From: Pseudoselenomonas ruminantium
Lineage (GTDB): Bacteria; Bacillota; Negativicutes; Selenomonadales; Selenomonadaceae
Length of the DNA stretch: 48,362 nucleotides
Direction: 5' to 3'
NCBI GenBank assembly: GCA_015058655.1
Contig: SVBX01000024.1
Coordinates: forward strand, 1 to 48,362
Part shown: positions 24,983 to 34,683 of the stretch, one piece after another
How positions within the stretch are numbered: position 1 is the stretch's first letter
How the letters are laid out: each line of letters begins with the position of its first letter
Made by a program: the position numbers and the translations under genes
The notes under the pieces: model-generated
The model's input: the letters and a program-made list of their open reading frames with translations, nothing else
The model's database searches: none
What the model was told of the DNA's origin: nothing

Positions 24983-25621
24983 TTACCAATTGCTCTTGAA
25001 GCGCGCCAGCATGCCGCGAACCCGTTTGATGCCTTTGTCCCGCAGCCTGTAGACATGCGCCAGGGATATGCTGAGGTCATCTGCCATCTCCCTGGCATCT
25101 GATGCTCCCAGATACATGCCCTCCAGCACAGCCTTTTCCTTTCCCGGCAGCCGGTCAAGTGCATTGTGGAGCCGTTCGGAAAAGACAGCGTCCTCCACCT
25201 GCTCAGGTACGGTCAGCGATGAACTGTCTGCCAGGCTTTCCTTGAGATTCACCGTACCGCCATCTTCTGTCATCAGGGCCTCCAGGCAAGCAATATCTGC
25301 TCCCCCTTCTCTCCTGATGAAGTCAAGTATCCTGCCCCTGATGCGATGCATGCCATAAAGGCTGAAGGCCACGCCTCTTTCCGGGTTGAAGGTTTCCACG
25401 GCTTCAATAAGTCCCACGGTGCCTTCCTGCACCGCATCCATGATTTCAGGATGCCTGCGCCAGGGCATAGCCTCCCGGCAGACCAGAGGCTGATAAGATT
25501 CTATCAGCTTCTGGCGGGCTTTCATATCACCTGACTTGCACTTTCGCCATAGCTGCCGCTCCTCTTCCGGAGCAAGCATCTTGACAGCCGAGATAGCTGT
25601 CAGGTATTCTCCAAAATTCAT
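24983..25621 (-). CDS. RNA polymerase sigma factor, sigma-70 family (FliA/WhiG-like)
   Basis: This is a 212-residue alternative sigma factor. Region 2 is visible as IMDAVQEGTVGLIEAVETFN, with FSLYGMHRIRGRILDFIRRE following. Region 4 has the helix-turn-helix REMADDLSISLAHVYRLRDKG. The short spacer between them resembles region 3 of the FliA/WhiG/SigF group. It lies between tamB and a membrane protein, inside the OM cluster, not near flagellar genes. The regulon is unknown. The stop codon coincides with the target duplication of the adjacent MITE-like element. An SD-like GGAAAGGAGC lies about 7 nt before the ATG. Confidence 0.85.
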   Translation of the reverse strand: MNFGEYLTAISAVKMLAPEEERQLWRKCKSGDMKARQKLIESYQPLVCREAMPWRRHPEIMDAVQEGTVGLIEAVETFNPERGVAFSLYGMHRIRGRILDFIRREGGADIACLEALMTEDGGTVNLKESLADSSSLTVPEQVEDAVFSERLHNALDRLPGKEKAVLEGMYLGASDAREMADDLSISLAHVYRLRDKGIKRVRGMLARFKSNW

Positions 25622-25665
25622 GGGCTTGCTCCTTTCCTAGGGCGTGTTGATTAAATGAACTTGGC

Positions 25666-28600
25666 TCAGAATTGCAGGCGGCTGGTGAAGCCCACGATGG
25701 TATCATTGTCCCCACGCTCCATCACTATGCTGAAGCGGTCATTCACCTTATATTCTACTCCGTAACGCTGCTTATGGGCATAGCCGACTCCCTGACTGAA
25801 TTTCAGCATGAGCTTATCAGTGACATACTTGCCTATCTCCACGCTGTAGTCATCTTCCCGCTTATTGCTCTCGGAAGATGTCGAAACAAAGTCAGACATG
25901 GGACCGCCCCTGTGAATGCTGAAATAATCCAGGAACAGCACATTCCGTACCGCCTGCTCCAGCTCCGACAGCACCGTCAGCTGCAGGCCCAGGGAAAGCA
26001 TGTCTCCAGCAGTGATCTTGCTGTTGCCGGCTTCGTAATCCCTGCCCAGGGTCAGCACCTGCATGATTTCCGTCTGGCTGTGTTCCGGCAGAGAAGAAAG
26101 GTTCAGCTTCATCTCCCCCAGAGGGCCGCTTATATTCAGGAAAATTTTCGTGCGTCCCACAGTAGCATCTGCTTCAAAAACAAGGCTCGGCAGGAAGGAA
26201 TCAACCTGATTGAAATAAGCCCACCCCTGACGAATCTTGAAGGGCGTCTTGAGGTAGCTCACTGTCCCCCCATTTTCCACTTCCACCTGCCCGCTGGTTT
26301 TAGGATGCCTCGTGGTCCCACCAAAGTGCACAGCACCCTTCAGGTACATATCATAGAGATAGGAGCTGTAGAAGTGAACATTTTTGCCCACATTCAGCTG
26401 GAAATCCAGAATGATATTGGGAAGGTCTCCTTCCGTCTCAGGAATCGTGGGCACGGAAACAATGCAGTCATGCAAGTCCAGCTGACCTGAAAGGCGCGGC
26501 AGCGTACGGCCGAAAATCTCGCCCTCCTGAAGATGGAATTCCCCATCCAGAGGTCCTTGGAAAAAGCTGCTCTGAACATCCAGCCTGCTTGCCGCGAAAT
26601 CGAAAGCATAATGAACGGGGGTAAGCCCTTCCAGCTGCAGAGAGCCGGAGCCCTGGTAGCTTCCATCGCCCATTTTACCAGAAAAGTCCCTGACTGTCAT
26701 TTGAGTGCCATTAAAATCCAGCCGCGCTCCCATTTCAGTGATGGGCAGCCTGAGTTCCTTCAGCTTCAAGGAGCCGCCAGCGACGGACACCACGCCATTG
26801 AATTGCGGGTGGGCTGCCGTCCCTGTTATGAGCAGCCTTCCCTGGGTTTGTCCCATGGCCCAATCCACTTGCTTGGACAGCGCTGGCAAAAGGGAGAGGT
26901 CCGCATCGTCAAGAGATATTTCCAGCCTTATTTGCTCGTAATCATTGAGCGCAGCAGGATCATCCACCTTGATGGCGCTGGAAGGCACGATGCCCTTGGC
27001 GCTGGCCTGGTAAGTTCTCTCTCCTACGGTTTTCTGCACCTGCATGCGCTTGATATCACAAAGGCCATTGCGCAGCTGCAGGACAGCCTCCAGCGTATCG
27101 AAAGTAGAGCCTGCCACGCCGCCATCCTGTCCCTTGATTTCAGCGTCAATGGATGGGTTGTGCAGATAACCGCTGAATTCAGCTTTCATGTCAGCTTCGC
27201 CGGTAATATCCGTCTCTGCCCCCGCCAGCTTGGCGAACATGCCCAAGGCCAGTTTCTGGGCAGAAAGGCTGGCGGCTATTTCACCATCACGATTGAAATC
27301 CACCGTCCCGCCGGCCAGGAAGCTGCCCTCCCCCTGGGAACCAGAAAGTTCTTCCAGATGAAGCACCCTGTCTTGCAGGTGCCCCTTCAGTTTCACATCA
27401 GTTATATCATAGCCTGCCGCAGTGCCCCGGGCAATGCCCCCCTGCACCAGCAGGTCAGGATTGCCCAAGGTCCCTCCCATCTGCACGCCGACCGATATTT
27501 TCCCAGCCAGCTTGTCATTGTGCTGATTGAGGATATCGCAAAGGGCTTCGATATCAAAGTTCTCTACCACAGCATTGCCGGAAATAGTTTCATCCTCAGT
27601 GTCAAAAGATGCTTCAAGGCCGCAGTATCCATCCTCTCCCTGTGAAAAGCCGAATTCAGACAGCTTGATCCTGTGAAGGGCATAGTCTACTGTACCGTGG
27701 ATATATTTTATCTCCTGGCCATTCAGCACCAGGCCCTGAGAATTCAAGATGCCGCGAAAAACAGGCGAGGAAATGCTGCCACGGATGTTGCCGTCAAACC
27801 TGCCATGGCCGCTCACCTCATACGGCAGCTTGTGCTGCAGGCGCTTCATGTCAATATCATGCACCTGTGCCACAAGGTCAAGATTTCCCGTCCTATCAAC
27901 CAATCCATTCACATCCATGTCCACCATAGGTGAATAGATATGGAAATCCTGGAGCCGCACCTTGCCATCCTGCAGGTAATAATCGCCATCCATGCCGGAA
28001 AGGAGCACACCCATGTAACTGCCAAGGTAGAAATGTATATATCCCACGGCCTGCGGATTATCCAGGGTTCCCGTGAACCTGATGGTATTATCCACATTGC
28101 CGGTGATGGGCTGGTCAGGAGCCACCAGGGCTGCCAGATTTTCCATGCGCACCCCTACGGTATCGGCACGGAGATCCAATCTCCTCTCTCCCGTCAGGCC
28201 TATGAAGCCATCCACATACCAGGTTTGCTTGCCATCCTTCATCAAAGAGAAATCTTCTATGGCCACTCTGTCCAGGCTGCCCTGGGCATGAAAGCGCAGG
28301 GAATCGAAGGGCTGCTTGAAGAGTTCTCCCCTGGTGGCTGAGAACTTCAAATCCAAATCAGGGTTTGTCCTGGTACCAGAAAGCACCCCCTTGAAGTCAG
28401 CCAGGCCTCTCATATCAGCCTGCGGCAGCAAGGTCTGCAGCAGAGCCAGTTCCACATGTCCGCCATAAAGTTCCAGATTCAGCTTCTGGTCACCGTAAAG
28501 GTCAGTTATTTTCCCTTCCATGCCTATGTCGCCATGGTTGGGCAGGCGGGCACTTAGCGCGTCTATGGACAGCTCCTCCCCCTGCAGGGCAAAAGAGGTG

Positions 28601-30024
28601 CCGACTTTCTCCAGAGCCAAGCCCCGATAAGAGCCATTTTCCAGCTTCAGGCTGCCATAGCCCTCCATCTTTTCATAATCCGTTCCCCTGCCGCTGAAGC
28701 CCACATCCAGGGAAGCCCGGCCTGTGAATTCGCCCAGCGCGCCTGCCTCAGGCAAGTACGCAGCCACATTCTCCAGATTTACCCCTTGAGCCTTCACATG
28801 GCCCGTATAGGCAAAATCTGCAGCGCTAAACTCAAATTCTCCCTGGATATTGCCTCCCAGGGACTGGGCCTTCGCTTCCTGCACATAGAGCCTGCCATCT
28901 TCATAGCGCACTTTGCCCGCAGCCTCGGCAAACGGAATGCCATAGACCTCTCCTGCCGCCACTTTTGCCTCGGCATTCACCACGGGGGCGGATACGGTGC
29001 CGGAAATCCTGGCCTTGAAGCTGGCTGCCCCCCTATAGGGGATATTGGCCATAACAGCAGCGGGATCAAAGGAATCAGATTCTGCTTCAAGGTCGAGATA
29101 GGGCGTGCCCTCCAGCAAAGTCACCTTGCCATGAGCGCGGGTCTGCTGCCCCGCGGCCTCTGCCCGTGCATCGAAAAGCACCTGGCTGTCAGTGAAGAAA
29201 GCCTGCCCCTCAATCTTTTCCACCTCTGTGTCAAAGGCCTTCAGCCGCCCTTCTTTGACCTCGGCAGAACCTGTAAGGCTTATGAGCCCCCCTCGATAAA
29301 CCACTGTAGCCTCAGCCCGGTTGAGGTGACCGCCCTTGAGCTCCACCTCCTGGGGCAGCAACCCCGCAGGCAACAGCTGCAGATAATTTTCCAGCTCGGC
29401 CTCGCCGGCCTTGAGGCTCAGGATCTGCCTGTCACTGCCGAAAGTGCCGTCAAACTCCAGGTCAGTCTCCCCCTGACGCGCCTTTATCTCCGTCTTTATC
29501 ACGGGGTACTGGGCAAAATCAATATTGCCCGTCACCTGCGTGAAGGCCATGGCCTCGGGCAGGCGATAGCTCTTCAGATTTACCTGGGCATCTTCCACTT
29601 CCACTGTGCCGGTGAAACTCTTTTTCTCCTCTGTCGAGGAAATGAGCTCCTGCACATTCCAGCTGCCGTCCTCTTTCTCCGTGACAGTCGCTGCGACTCC
29701 CTTCAGTCGCACATACTTCACTGCGTCAGAGGGCTCCTTGAACGCGGCAAGCAGGCGAAAGCCCACCCGTGCCTCATCGGCATGGAGCATGGTTTCCGCC
29801 TGCTTGTCGTAAATGTTTATGTCATGTATGGTCAGATCATGAAGGGAAGATACCTCGATAGAGCCCACTGCTACCTCTGTTCCCAAGGAGTCTGTCACCA
29901 GGCTGCCGGCGGTCTTTCCTGCCTCCTGCATGAAAGATTCCGTACGGGAGACGAACAATATGCCTCCCACCAGCAGCATGGCAGCCAAGGCAAGCCCGGC
30001 TCCGATTTTCAGTAACCCCTTCAT
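25666..30024 (-). CDS. tamB: TamB-like translocation and assembly module / lipid-bridge protein
   Basis: This is a 1452-residue AsmA/TamB-type protein. It has one N-terminal transmembrane segment (residues 5-25), then over a thousand residues of repeating short beta strands forming a hydrophobic groove, as in VPS13-like bridges, and a C-terminal DUF490/TamB domain with FVFEADATVGRTKIFLNISG and LTLGRDYEAGNSKITAGD, ending RLQF. TamB family proteins span the periplasm and are linked to phospholipid transport and OM-protein insertion. It lies between tolC and the sigma gene, close to bamA and mla, which fits an envelope lipid role. GGGTGGG precedes the ATG. Confidence 0.9.
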   Translation of the reverse strand: MKGLLKIGAGLALAAMLLVGGILFVSRTESFMQEAGKTAGSLVTDSLGTEVAVGSIEVSSLHDLTIHDINIYDKQAETMLHADEARVGFRLLAAFKEPSDAVKYVRLKGVAATVTEKEDGSWNVQELISSTEEKKSFTGTVEVEDAQVNLKSYRLPEAMAFTQVTGNIDFAQYPVIKTEIKARQGETDLEFDGTFGSDRQILSLKAGEAELENYLQLLPAGLLPQEVELKGGHLNRAEATVVYRGGLISLTGSAEVKEGRLKAFDTEVEKIEGQAFFTDSQVLFDARAEAAGQQTRAHGKVTLLEGTPYLDLEAESDSFDPAAVMANIPYRGAASFKARISGTVSAPVVNAEAKVAAGEVYGIPFAEAAGKVRYEDGRLYVQEAKAQSLGGNIQGEFEFSAADFAYTGHVKAQGVNLENVAAYLPEAGALGEFTGRASLDVGFSGRGTDYEKMEGYGSLKLENGSYRGLALEKVGTSFALQGEELSIDALSARLPNHGDIGMEGKITDLYGDQKLNLELYGGHVELALLQTLLPQADMRGLADFKGVLSGTRTNPDLDLKFSATRGELFKQPFDSLRFHAQGSLDRVAIEDFSLMKDGKQTWYVDGFIGLTGERRLDLRADTVGVRMENLAALVAPDQPITGNVDNTIRFTGTLDNPQAVGYIHFYLGSYMGVLLSGMDGDYYLQDGKVRLQDFHIYSPMVDMDVNGLVDRTGNLDLVAQVHDIDMKRLQHKLPYEVSGHGRFDGNIRGSISSPVFRGILNSQGLVLNGQEIKYIHGTVDYALHRIKLSEFGFSQGEDGYCGLEASFDTEDETISGNAVVENFDIEALCDILNQHNDKLAGKISVGVQMGGTLGNPDLLVQGGIARGTAAGYDITDVKLKGHLQDRVLHLEELSGSQGEGSFLAGGTVDFNRDGEIAASLSAQKLALGMFAKLAGAETDITGEADMKAEFSGYLHNPSIDAEIKGQDGGVAGSTFDTLEAVLQLRNGLCDIKRMQVQKTVGERTYQASAKGIVPSSAIKVDDPAALNDYEQIRLEISLDDADLSLLPALSKQVDWAMGQTQGRLLITGTAAHPQFNGVVSVAGGSLKLKELRLPITEMGARLDFNGTQMTVRDFSGKMGDGSYQGSGSLQLEGLTPVHYAFDFAASRLDVQSSFFQGPLDGEFHLQEGEIFGRTLPRLSGQLDLHDCIVSVPTIPETEGDLPNIILDFQLNVGKNVHFYSSYLYDMYLKGAVHFGGTTRHPKTSGQVEVENGGTVSYLKTPFKIRQGWAYFNQVDSFLPSLVFEADATVGRTKIFLNISGPLGEMKLNLSSLPEHSQTEIMQVLTLGRDYEAGNSKITAGDMLSLGLQLTVLSELEQAVRNVLFLDYFSIHRGGPMSDFVSTSSESNKREDDYSVEIGKYVTDKLMLKFSQGVGYAHKQRYGVEYKVNDRFSIVMERGDNDTIVGFTSRLQF

Positions 30025-30047
30025 AAACCCACCCTTTTAGCTAAGAC

Positions 30048-31733
30048 TTACTTGCCGAGAGAATCTGCCACCTCATTAGCAGACGCTGACTCCTGCTGTG
30101 GCTGTGCCACGGCAGCCTTGTTTTCCTCCTGCGCAGCCTGCTTGGCATCGGCAGCCTGCTTGTCAGCAGCAGATTTGCTTGCTTCGGACTTATTGGCATC
30201 TGCCTTCTTCGCACGCTCAGGCTTGGCAGCCGCTTTCTCGGCTTTCACCTTTTCTTTGGCAGCTTTTTCCTTCTCCTTGCGCTCGGTGCGGCCTTCACTG
30301 AGCTCTGCCTTGATCACTTCTTTGGGAGTCTCGAAAAGAGCGCCCTCATGGAGCTTGCCTGCTTCACGAGACTTGGCAATCGACTCGCCAGCCATGGCAG
30401 CCTCAGTGTACTTCAAAGCATCCAGATCCACAGGAATGCCCATGGACTTATCGAGGGAAGCCTTGCTCACATTGTAATTGTAAAGCGCCGTGTAGTAATT
30501 GGTGCGCGCAGAGGTCAGCTTTTCCTCTGCATCCATGACATTGAGGTTGGTGCCCACGCCGGCATTGTAGCTGACCTGAGCGATCTTATAATCTTCTTCT
30601 GCCTGAGACACTGCCACATTGGTAGTGTGGATATTCTTCTCCGCTGCCCTGAGGTTCAGGAGAGCCGTACGCACATCAAGGCGGATCTTCTCATCCGTCT
30701 GGCTGGAAACCTCCTGAGCCTTCAGCAGGTTGGCCTCTGCAGCGTGGACACCGGCAGAAGTCACACCGTTGTCAAAGATATTCCAGTTGGCAGAAATTCC
30801 CACTGCCCAGGCATCGCTGTTGGTATGGTCATCCTTGAAGGGACGCTCGCCACCGATGGCATCTGAGCCGTTGGCAGTGACTGTGGGCAGATAGCCCGCA
30901 CGAGCCGACCGCACGCTCGCCTCAGCCTGCTTTACGCTGTAGTAAGCAGCCAGCCCGTCTGCCCTGTTCAGCAGGGCATAGTTGGTGCAGTCATCAAGAT
31001 CCAGATTATACTTGTTATACTTCAGTTCATCCTTTATCTCCAGCACCGTATCAGTGGGGAGGCCGATGAGGTTGTTGAGGGTAGCCACAGCAACATCGTA
31101 ATTATTCTGGGCAGTGACCAAGGATTGCTGCGCGTTGGCGAGCTGCACCTCGGAGGACAGCACATCGGACTTGGCCACAGTACCCACCCTGTACTGAGCG
31201 TTAACCTGGTCGAGATGCGCCTGCAGTGTCTCTACATTGTCCTGATAAACCGCTATGAGATTGCGGCACTGCAGAATATTATAATAGTACTGGGTTGCCT
31301 GCTGCACGATGGATTGCTTGGTATTCTCCAGGGTCAGGTCTGCTGCATTCAGCGCATACTTGGCAGAATCGCGGCTGGCCTTGAGGGATTCATTGAAAAG
31401 GGGAACCGAGATAGTCCCCGTGTTGCCATAATTGTACCTGTAGGCAGGATCAGTGGCCCCATCGTAAGTCTTGCCGCCAATGCGGTTGGCTACCGTGCTC
31501 CAGGTAAGAGTCGGTCCCATCCTGCGGCGAGCCTGGGAAAGGCTCCAGCGGGCATTGTCCACGCTGGCAAAGGCCTGCTTGATGGTGCGGTTGTTCTCCA
31601 GCGCCATGCGCACGGAATCATTCAGATCCAGCTGCACCGTATCGGCTGCAAAGGCAGAGGAGGCACTGAAAGTCATCAGGCCACCCAGCACCAAAGCCAC
31701 GAGCTTTTTATGGAAATTCTTCTTGTTTTTCAA
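30048..31733 (-). CDS. tolC: TolC family outer-membrane efflux channel with a long charged C-terminal tail
   Basis: TolC proteins are trimeric OM channels for efflux pumps and type I secretion. The 561-residue product has a signal peptide (cleavage near SAFAA), two internally repeated OEP domains (LDLNDSVRMALENN near the start, LDDCTNYALLNRAD in the middle) and the helical-barrel motifs EDYKIAQVSYNAGVGTNLNVMDAEEKL. After about residue 450 a Lys/Ala/Glu-rich tail of about 110 residues follows (KEKEKAAKEKVKAEKAAA). The usual length is 430-490, so the tail is extra. The start codon is TTG with GGGAGG 8 nt upstream. No inner-membrane pump partner is encoded beside it. Confidence 0.88.
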   Translation of the reverse strand: MKNKKNFHKKLVALVLGGLMTFSASSAFAADTVQLDLNDSVRMALENNRTIKQAFASVDNARWSLSQARRRMGPTLTWSTVANRIGGKTYDGATDPAYRYNYGNTGTISVPLFNESLKASRDSAKYALNAADLTLENTKQSIVQQATQYYYNILQCRNLIAVYQDNVETLQAHLDQVNAQYRVGTVAKSDVLSSEVQLANAQQSLVTAQNNYDVAVATLNNLIGLPTDTVLEIKDELKYNKYNLDLDDCTNYALLNRADGLAAYYSVKQAEASVRSARAGYLPTVTANGSDAIGGERPFKDDHTNSDAWAVGISANWNIFDNGVTSAGVHAAEANLLKAQEVSSQTDEKIRLDVRTALLNLRAAEKNIHTTNVAVSQAEEDYKIAQVSYNAGVGTNLNVMDAEEKLTSARTNYYTALYNYNVSKASLDKSMGIPVDLDALKYTEAAMAGESIAKSREAGKLHEGALFETPKEVIKAELSEGRTERKEKEKAAKEKVKAEKAAAKPERAKKADANKSEASKSAADKQAADAKQAAQEENKAAVAQPQQESASANEVADSLGK

Positions 31734-31827
31734 GACAATATCCTCCCTTGAAAATAGTATGCTAAGATAAATTCACTCTTTGATTCTATATGGAAAGGCC
31801 AGTTCCTGCCGGCCGGGATTATCGCAG

Positions 31828-33120
31828 TCAAAAACTCTGCCGAATGCCGAAGTACGCCCTGCGCCTGCTGCTATCGTTCACATGGTCCCACTGCGCAGCC
31901 AGGGCAGTGCCATTTCCGGTGATGTCATAAGAGGCATCCAGCCGCAGCTGCATTTCATCAGGATCATATCCCTCTACTGACATCTGAAAGCGCTTGCCAC
32001 TATAGATGTCAAGACCAAGTCCGGGTTTGCCGTTTACCACCCCGCCCCGGACACCTAAGCGGCTATTGGCAAATTTGGATCCCAACTGTGCATTGACATT
32101 ATTTTCATTGCCAATATCATCCACGCCCAGTTTGAAATACGCTCCATCTTTTTTGCCCACATCTATATTGAAATCTGTTTTCCAGTCATGAGCGCCACCA
32201 CTGTACAACACATCCATTTCCGGCTTGACTTCTATAGAGCTGACCTTCTTCAGCATACCGTCAGCTCTCTCTGTAAGCTGTCTGGCATTGTGAATGGTCG
32301 CCTTCAGATCCTCCTGGGTCTTTTCATCAGCGATAACATTCTCCAATCCCTGGGCGATGCGCACCACCCGGGCAGAAGCATCTGCCACATTGTTCAGCGT
32401 CTGCCGCAAATTCTCCGCCGTCTGAGGATCAGCCCCCACGGTCTCCAGATTCTTCATCATGGCCTCTACGCTTTGCATGGTGCGATCCATGCCTGCCGTA
32501 GCCGAGTTCAGCTGGGTCAGTATGGAAGTCATCTGCCCCTGATTCGATACGGCGAGATTTTCCAGCACTGCCATGGTGCGGTCAAGGCTCTTGGTCGCAA
32601 CCTGAATATTCACCATGCTCTGTACCAGGGAATGCTGGAGGTCCTTGTTGCCGAGAATGTCATTGACAGAGCCCAGGAGCTCCTGCACCTGTCCGAGAGT
32701 CTTGTCGATCCCATCCATGAGCGTATCCATGCCCTTCTCATCTTCTCCGATGAGATAGTCGCCATCGGCAACCCAGCCATTTTCAGCTCCGGCAGGAAGG
32801 ATATTGATGAACTTTTCACCCATGACCCCTGCCGAACCTATGGTAACCCGGGAACCGCGAGGAATCTTCACATCCCCCTTGATGTCCATGGTGACAGTGA
32901 CCCCGCCACCATCATTGGCCACCTCCCGCACAGCCCCCACCGGCACCCCGGAGAGGCGCACCACGGATTGAGGCTCGATGCCCACTACCTGACGGAAACC
33001 CACATAAAGAGCATAACCCTTGCTGCCCCCAAGGCTCACCCCTGAAAGCAGCAGCACTGCCGACACCAGGAGAGCCAGCCCTGCCACGGTGAAGGCGCCC
33101 ACCTTGGCTTCTGTACTCAT
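31828..33120 (-). CDS. mlaD: MlaD-type MCE protein fused to a C-terminal beta-barrel
   Basis: This 430-residue protein has an N-terminal membrane anchor (residues 8-30), an MCE domain (VGIEPQSVVRLSGVPVGAVREV, residues about 40-120), a long helical region (about 140-290) and a C-terminal ~130-residue strand-rich domain with alternating hydrophobic residues (YFKLGVDDI, QLRLDASYDI) ending FGIRQSF, with a terminal Phe. In Veillonella parvula the MlaD was reported to carry such a barrel and span the periplasm as a bridge, which removes the need for MlaA, MlaB and MlaC; none of these is visible here. The ATG overlaps the mlaF stop (ATGA). Confidence 0.9.
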   Translation of the reverse strand: MSTEAKVGAFTVAGLALLVSAVLLLSGVSLGGSKGYALYVGFRQVVGIEPQSVVRLSGVPVGAVREVANDGGGVTVTMDIKGDVKIPRGSRVTIGSAGVMGEKFINILPAGAENGWVADGDYLIGEDEKGMDTLMDGIDKTLGQVQELLGSVNDILGNKDLQHSLVQSMVNIQVATKSLDRTMAVLENLAVSNQGQMTSILTQLNSATAGMDRTMQSVEAMMKNLETVGADPQTAENLRQTLNNVADASARVVRIAQGLENVIADEKTQEDLKATIHNARQLTERADGMLKKVSSIEVKPEMDVLYSGGAHDWKTDFNIDVGKKDGAYFKLGVDDIGNENNVNAQLGSKFANSRLGVRGGVVNGKPGLGLDIYSGKRFQMSVEGYDPDEMQLRLDASYDITGNGTALAAQWDHVNDSSRRRAYFGIRQSF

Positions 33121-33866
33121 ACCGCTCCCTCCTTTTCTGCAGTGCTCAAGGTTCTGAAGAAGGCCTGCACCCGTTCATCCTTGATATTTTTAAACCTGTC
33201 CACTTTATCCACAGCGATCAGCTCGCCCTCATAAATCATGGCAATGCGGTCTGCAATGCGGCAGGCGCTGGCCATGTCGTGTGTCACCACCACAGAGGTG
33301 ACCCCCAATTTCTTCTGAGTATTGACAATCAGTTCATCTATGCGGGCTGTCATGATGGGGTCTAGACCGGAGCTGGGCTCGTCGTAAAAGATCACCGACG
33401 GCTCACAGGCAATGGCCCGAGCCAGCCCTACCCGCTTCTTCATGCCGCCGGAAAGCTCGTTTGGCATCATTCCCGCAGCATCCGGCAGGCCAACCAAAGC
33501 CAGTTTTTCCTTCACAATACGGCCTATCTCTGCTTCGCTCTTATCCGTGTGCTCCCGCAGGCCAAAGGCCACATTGTCTCCCACGCTCATGGAATCGAAA
33601 AGGGCCGAGTACTGGAAAACCATGCCCATGCGCAAGCGCAGCCTGTCCCATTCCTCTTCGCTCAATCCAGCCACATCCCTTCCCCGCACCAGGATCTGCC
33701 CGGAGGTAGGTCGGATGAGGCCGATCAGCAGCCTGAGCAAGGTGCTCTTGCCGGAGCCTGAGCCACCGATGATAGCCAGGGTCTCCCCTTCCTTGATTTC
33801 CAGGTTTATATGGGAAAGGGCTATATTATTGTCAAAAGACTTGCAGACATCAACTAATTCTATCAT
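33117..33866 (-). CDS. mlaF: Phospholipid-transport ABC ATPase MlaF
   Basis: MlaF powers lipid movement through the MlaE permease. Walker A GGSGSGKST, signature ELSGGMKKRVGLARA and Walker B VIFYDEPSSGLDP are visible, and SGGMKKRVGLARA is typical of MCE-system ATPases. Length is 249 residues. It lies 15 nt after mlaE and overlaps mlaD by 4 nt. The SD is weak (AGGCG). Confidence 0.93.
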   Translation of the reverse strand: MIELVDVCKSFDNNIALSHINLEIKEGETLAIIGGSGSGKSTLLRLLIGLIRPTSGQILVRGRDVAGLSEEEWDRLRLRMGMVFQYSALFDSMSVGDNVAFGLREHTDKSEAEIGRIVKEKLALVGLPDAAGMMPNELSGGMKKRVGLARAIACEPSVIFYDEPSSGLDPIMTARIDELIVNTQKKLGVTSVVVTHDMASACRIADRIAMIYEGELIAVDKVDRFKNIKDERVQAFFRTLSTAEKEGAV

Positions 33867-33881
33867 GATAACTTACGCCTA

Positions 33882-34652
33882 TCAAAACAAAATGAAAGTC
33901 AGCACAGCATTCAGCATGAAGATGACTATGATGGAGGTCACCACGGTGCGGGTAGTTGCCTTGCCTACCCCTTCCGCCCCTTCTGGGCAGGTGAGGCCAT
34001 AGTAGCAGCCCAGCACAGCGATGACATTGCCGAAGAACACGGCTTTCACCATGCCCCCGGTGAGGTCAAAAACCTCCACGAAGGTATGTATGCCATTCAT
34101 AAAAGTATAGGAGCTGATGCCTGAGTAATATACAGCCGTAGCCCAGCCACCTGCCACGCCGATGATGTCTCCGAAAACCGTGAGAATAGGCACCACCACC
34201 ATGCAGGCAATCATGCGCGGCAGGATCAGGTACCCCTCAGGACTCACCGCCATGACCCGCAGAGCATCGATCTGCTCCGTGACCTTCATAGTGGCAATCT
34301 CCGCCGTAATGGCGGCCCCCACCCGGCCTGCGCAGACCACGCCCACCAGCACGGGGCCGAGCTCGCGGCCGATAGCCATGGCCACTACGCCACCTATGGT
34401 GCTCTGTGCGCCGAACTCGATGAACTTAGCCGCCGTCTGCAAGGTTATGACCACCCCGGTAAAAAGCAGGGTCAGGCTCACGATCGCAAGGCTGTCCACG
34501 CCCAAATGAGACATCTGGGAGATTATAGAACGCCAGCGCAGGCGTCCCCTGAGCTGGCGCGCGATACTTGCGTAAAGGAGCACTACGGTGCCAAGCTCAG
34601 CACAGCGCTTGATGACAAAGGCACCAACCGCCTCAAGTAATTTCATTGCCAT
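33882..34652 (-). CDS. mlaE: Phospholipid-transport ABC permease MlaE
   Basis: MlaE is the inner-membrane permease of the MCE transporter. The 256-residue product has about five membrane segments and the family motif GRELGPVLVGVVCAGRVGAA with ITAEIATMKVTEQIDAL. GGAGG precedes the ATG. It is the first gene of the operon mlaE-mlaF-mlaD. Confidence 0.93.
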   Translation of the reverse strand: MAMKLLEAVGAFVIKRCAELGTVVLLYASIARQLRGRLRWRSIISQMSHLGVDSLAIVSLTLLFTGVVITLQTAAKFIEFGAQSTIGGVVAMAIGRELGPVLVGVVCAGRVGAAITAEIATMKVTEQIDALRVMAVSPEGYLILPRMIACMVVVPILTVFGDIIGVAGGWATAVYYSGISSYTFMNGIHTFVEVFDLTGGMVKAVFFGNVIAVLGCYYGLTCPEGAEGVGKATTRTVVTSIIVIFMLNAVLTFILF

Positions 34653-34683
34653 GCCAGGCCTCCCTCCACACTCTCACCCTTCG

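Noticed and set aside
24874..25164. A 96-codon minus-strand frame overlapping the sigma gene
   Set aside because: It is out of frame with the sigma factor, runs into the MITE-like element and has no SD.
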